From NCBI GenBank assembly GCA_013398175.1, contig VZRZ01003127.1, positions 360,504 to 424,503 on the forward strand: a DNA stretch of 64,000 nt. The letters are read 5' to 3'. Below are positions 59,791-64,000 of the stretch, one piece after another. The number at the start of each line of letters is the position of its first letter. Position 1 is the stretch's first letter. Position numbers and translations under genes: made by a program. Under the pieces are notes generated by a model, which ran no database searches, was not told where the DNA came from, and saw nothing but the letters and a program-made list of their open reading frames with translations. The DNA is from Climacteris rufus (taxonomy: Eukaryota > Chordata > Aves > Passeriformes > Climacteridae).

Positions 59791-62700
59791 ACCCTGAAAT
59801 ACAGGGGAATGCTCCCAAAATCCCGGGAAAAGAGAGGGTGGGATAATGTATGTGTGTCCCCCTCCCCCGGGATAAATTACATCCAACAACCTCCCACAAG
59901 TCCTGGGGGGAGGGGGGCTCTGGAGGACCCCGGAGCTGCACCCTCATTTTCTCTAGGAAGGGAACAGCAGCTCTTCACCCCTCCATAAAAACCCGCATTG
60001 GGGCTGGGAGTACAAAAAAGATCAAAAAAACACCCCCAAATAAAGTTTTTATTGAAAAGGGGGGACCCTGTGCAAGCACTTCCAGCTGTAATTTTGTAGG
60101 GCTGAGGCAGGGGGCAAAAGGGCCTTTCCCCCCTTTAATCACCCCTTTTATCCTTCTAGTGTGTTTTCTTTCTTCCTTTAATTTCATTTTCACCCAGCGG
60201 GAGTTTGGGAGCAGAGCAGAGGTGCCCAAAAATCAAAACCAAGCAATAAAATCATTGCTTACCACCACACTCTGTGTGGCTACTGATGCCAGAGCCTGCC
60301 TCATCACCAGTCTGAGGGGCATGGGGGGATGGCTGAGGCAATTATTAAACCAAAATTAGAAAGTAATTACATCTGTGGACTCTAATTACTGCAAGGTAAG
60401 TTTACAAAAAAGGCTGCACAGCTCTCCCTGCTGTTCTGCTTACCTTGCTGGGACCAGGGCTGAACCAGGACTACGAGCCCTGGTTTAGCTGGGAAAAGGA
60501 TAGCTTTCCAAGATACACTTGTGCTAACAAGCTAAACTGCTGCCAGGTGGTTAAGCCTGGCTTAGGAGCAGCGGTGAGCTGAGTTTTATTGATTGGAACA
60601 CGAGCACCGCACGCAGGCTCTGCTCTCAGCGGAGGGGGAGTCACCCTGCAAATAAAGAGCTTTTATTATTATTTTTAGCTTGCATCCCTAAGGAAATAAA
60701 GCTTATTTGGTTTGCCCATCCCTGCATGCTCGTGGCCCTGGCAGAAAAAGGTGCAGAAGTGGGGCTGGATGCTCAGAACTCTCCTGTTCCTGCCTTTTGC
60801 CACTCTGAGGGACGGTGGCACTCCTGGAGTGGATTTTCCACCAGGACACCACCTCCAGCCCTGGGAGGAATTTGGGCACTGGCCACGACCACAGCAGTGT
60901 CTCTGTGCCGGGCAGGTTACAGGTGGTGTAACTTTTGGTGTGTTTTTTTCTGGCAGCAGCACTGATTTAAATGTGCGTGGAATAAATTGCTCAGTGCCTG
61001 ATTTCAGTGGGAATTAGATTTCTAAATAATTCCAAGGCTCTCCCTGTTGTGTTTCAGTTTATTCTGCAAAATGTTGTTTGCTTGCAGACTGGGGGTACTA
61101 ATGTATATTAAGGCTGCTACACGAGTCAGACTTTCTGTGAAGCTTCAAAACACCATTAACATTTGCATGGCAATTTCTTCTTTTCCTTTCACAAAAAAAA
61201 GATATTATTCTGTGCCTGCATCCAAAACAGCAGAATTTTTAACTTCCAGGAACCGTGAATATTTTTCTCTCCTTCTTTTATTTTTTTTCCCTTTCTCCTT
61301 CCCAGTGAAAACATTTCAGCTGGAAAATTCTCATCATTGCAATACTGACCTTTGCAAAGGGCTTTAAATCCTTGAGTGGAAGTAGCAGGTAAGTGCGAAG
61401 TTTTATTAACTGATTACCTCTGTGGTTTTGACTACATTGGTAGTCAAATTTGATTTAGAGGACCAGGCATGTAAAAAAAAAAAAAAAATCAGCTTTCTGA
61501 CATAATTTTGGCTTGCTGCAGCCTGAGCGCTGTCCTGCAAGATCAGCTCCCCTCCACCTGATTCCAGGAGAGCAAATCAAGTGCAAACTGATTATTAGAT
61601 GCTCCTCTCGGATATCTCATTTAAATCTGCTCTGCGTTGTGGAAGGAAATGAATCATTCCAATTAAAAAGCTGAGAAAATCACAGAGCTGGGTGAAACAG
61701 CCTTTGGGGAGGAATATTAAGCTGATGTTGGGCGGATCTGCCCCGGGGGTGGGGCCGGGGTGTGTTTGCAGCTGGGAACCCCACGTTGGGTCCCTTTGCA
61801 CCCCCTGCTCCCAGATCCTGGGGTTGGTGGGGCCATGTCCACGTCCCCCATGGAATTTGGGGTCACTCACCTGCCCCCTGCAATATCTAATGGCAAAGAG
61901 CAATTGCAGACGCTGCAATGAGCAGATGCTAAACCTCTCCCTTCCTTCTGAACGTCACTGGGGATAAACCAGGTGTATTCAGCTTTTTTTTCCCCCCTTT
62001 TTTTTGTATTCCACACTGACAAGTGCAATGGATATGAAACACCACAACAATGAAAGCCCAGACTTTCTCATGCCTGTGCCTCTCTTACTTCCAGGCTATT
62101 TGCTGAGAAGTATTTACTGGGAAGTGCAAGTAACAAAATGTTCTGAAATGCTGCAGCAAAATGGAGGGGGAAAAAAAAAGAGAATAATATAAAACATGTA
62201 AGCAGCTTGATCAAAATGAAGCAATATTGACAGAAAATGGGGTTTTAAGCAGCAGGACAACAGCAACTCAGATGGATTTCATTCTTGTGGTATTACGACG
62301 CTAAGCCAAGCACCTGGAAGAGAGAGAGAGAGGAAAATAATCACACATTTCCCTGGTTTATAAAATCTTTCCCTTGTCATTTGAAAATACACATGACAAG
62401 TGAAAGCTGCACAGAGTCCTGCTGCAAAAACACAGAGCTGAGACTCAGAGCTTTTCCCTGCTCCTGCTGCAGAGCTTCCCCCAGGGCCTTAGGGAAAAGC
62501 ATCCCACGTGCCTCAGTTTCCCCCTCTGCAGAGCACTGCTCCCCTCTGACACCTGTTTGCAACACAAAGGCTTCAAAGTATGGTCTGTCTCCTAATTAGA
62601 AAGCAAATAATTGCATAATGGAATGGAGGAGGGAGCAGTTGTCCCTCCAAATAACAGAAGTGAGGCACAGCCCTTGTCACACCCTGCAGGACCACTGCAC

Positions 62701-63603
62701 CTTTGGGCCTGAGAGGTCGTGGGGATGCCAAGGATAATCCTAGGAGATGCCAGGATGCAGTGAGGCCAGTCTGAGGTTTTGGGGGGATATTTGGGACTGT
62801 GTTTTTCCCACCAGCAAACCAGGTACCTCAGGGCAGGAGGGTGATGTCCAGGTGGTCACCACCTTCCCGGGATGTTCTTGGGAGGGCAGAAAACAGGGAG
62901 ACCTTTTCATTTCAGGTAAGCACGGCTGCCACTGCTTTTCCCTGCAAGAGTGAGGGCAGCTGCCTTCCAAATTCCCCAGTTCTGCCAGCCCCTCTGCCCG
63001 GGACATGAGAGGAATTCCAGTGTTCCAGCTCTGGCGCTGCCTCTCCAGTGCAACCCCAGCCAAAAGTGCCAGTCCCTTTCCACATCTCCCACCGGATCCT
63101 CTTTGAAAACAACCCAGGGAAGGCCAGGGAAGCAGATCAGTGGGGAGTGCCTGGGCTCTTTTCTCTCCTTGTCTCCTTTTCCTCCCGGCTGTGTGGAGAG
63201 CTGCCAAAAGCCCTCAGCTTGTGGTGCTTGATAAAGCTCTCGTACAGCAGGTCTGGGAGCAATATGGGCAGAGATAGGCAGGGCCTGGGAACGGCCGTGG
63301 GGAGGGGAGAGAGAAGCTTTGAGGGTTAAAAACAAAAAATAGAAGAGCTTTGATGACATTTTGGGTTCAGGTGGGGATAGCTTGGCTTTCTACACCAGCC
63401 TGGCATCCCCCTTGCCTGAGGGGAACCAGCAGGGACCAGCAGCTGGGAAGGCTGGAGCTGGGTGTCAGGAGCAGGTAGGAACAGGGATGGAACTGGGACC
63501 TCTCTGCCACCACTGCTGCCAAGAGATGCCCTGGAGGCTGGAGCAGTGTCTGGTGAACACACAGGGCCTTATCAGCCCCCCCGGGGCAACCTGGATGTAG
63601 GGA
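59791..63603. other. Upstream flank of the CpG island, nothing coding recognised
   Basis: No exon is recognised. It contains an octamer ATTTGCAT at 61,161-61,168, a 16-A run at 61,473-61,488, a short GA run at 62,319-62,332 and AT-rich blocks at about 60,340-60,420 and 61,020-61,330. Frames of up to 169 codons look random. Distal promoter elements could lie here. Confidence 0.5.
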
Positions 63604-64000
63604 TGGGGAATGAGGGGCTGGAGAGCAGCACCATGGGATGCACCTGGGTGTCCTGGTCTAGAGCAAGCTGGACATGAGTCAGCAGTGTCCTGGCAGCCCA
63701 AAGGGCCACCGTGTCCTGGGGGCATCAGGCCCAGCTGGGTCGGGGAGGGGATGGTCCCGCTCTGCTCTGCACTGGGGCGGCCTCACCTCCGGTGCTGGGG
63801 GCAGTTTTGGGTGCCACGGTATAAAAAAGATCTAAAGCTATTGGAGAGTGTCCAAGGGAGGGACATGAAGATGGCGAAGGGTCTGGAGGGGAAGGGTCTG
63901 AGGAGTGGCTGAGGTCACTTGGTGTGTCCAGCTGGAGGAAATGAGGGCAGAGCTCAGCGGGGGCTGCGGCTTCTCCCGAGGGGCAGCTCTGACCTCTGCT
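63604..64000 (+). mobile_element. CR1 LINE fragment, running off the window
   Basis: Plus orientation, at least 397 bp: 'gctggagagcagcacc', 'gctggacatgagtcagcag', 'gcactggggcggcctcacc', 'attggagagtgtccaagg', 'gggacatgaagatggcg' and 'ctcccgaggggcagctctg'. It matches 15,416-15,740 well, so the same 3' end is expected beyond the window. This copy begins somewhat further 5' than the one at 15,416. No reverse transcriptase is visible. Confidence 0.93.

Overview
The window looks like a stretch of bird nuclear genome, probably songbird-like. The main reason is that CR1 retrotransposon fragments dominate the recognisable repeats: I find 22, 11 per strand. They carry the usual CR1 3' signatures: 'ccatggcagg', 'cttccagggatgggg', and short 3' tails of the type 'ttctatgattct'. 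The other repeats fit the same picture: one solo LTR, a few decayed MIR-like SINEs, short minisatellites and no Alu or L1. There is no bacterial or viral gene organisation. Exact species and chromosome cannot be read from the sequence.

Layout. Positions 1 to about 58,500 are noncoding DNA of intronic or intergenic type. They hold scattered CR1 fragments, AT-rich islands that could be conserved noncoding elements (near 19.0, 25.9, 41.5, 46.9, 48.0 and 52.7 kb), and a local duplication at 21.5-22.0 kb. A 457-bp solo LTR lies at 38,604-39,060 and abuts a 31-bp tandem repeat. A 75-bp minisatellite lies at 47.4-47.8 kb, a 28-bp minisatellite at 49.8 kb, and a small CpG-rich patch at 50.9-51.4 kb. 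A 28-base assembly gap sits in a poly-A run at 4,553-4,580.

The main gene-like feature is a large CpG island at about 58,540-59,790. Inside it, on the minus strand, is a good candidate first coding exon (59,182 down to 59,122). It encodes a 20-residue hydrophobic signal-peptide-like start and ends at a GT splice donor in phase 1. G-rich, GC-box-bearing promoter DNA lies just upstream. If this is right, everything to its left could belong to a first intron of at least 58 kb, and everything to its right is upstream flank. Long first introns after a signal-peptide exon are common in cell-adhesion and receptor genes. The start of the peptide faintly resembles that of KIRREL3, but 20 residues cannot settle the identity.

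Most long open reading frames here are chance frames or run through CR1 DNA. No CR1 copy retains a recognisable reverse transcriptase, and no complete protein-coding gene, rRNA, tRNA or CRISPR array is visible. I did not find a new biological system. The observations most worth checking are the signal-peptide exon with its island, the sense-oriented LTR, the in-frame 75-bp minisatellite, the CR1 copy that lost its 3' end, and the local duplication.
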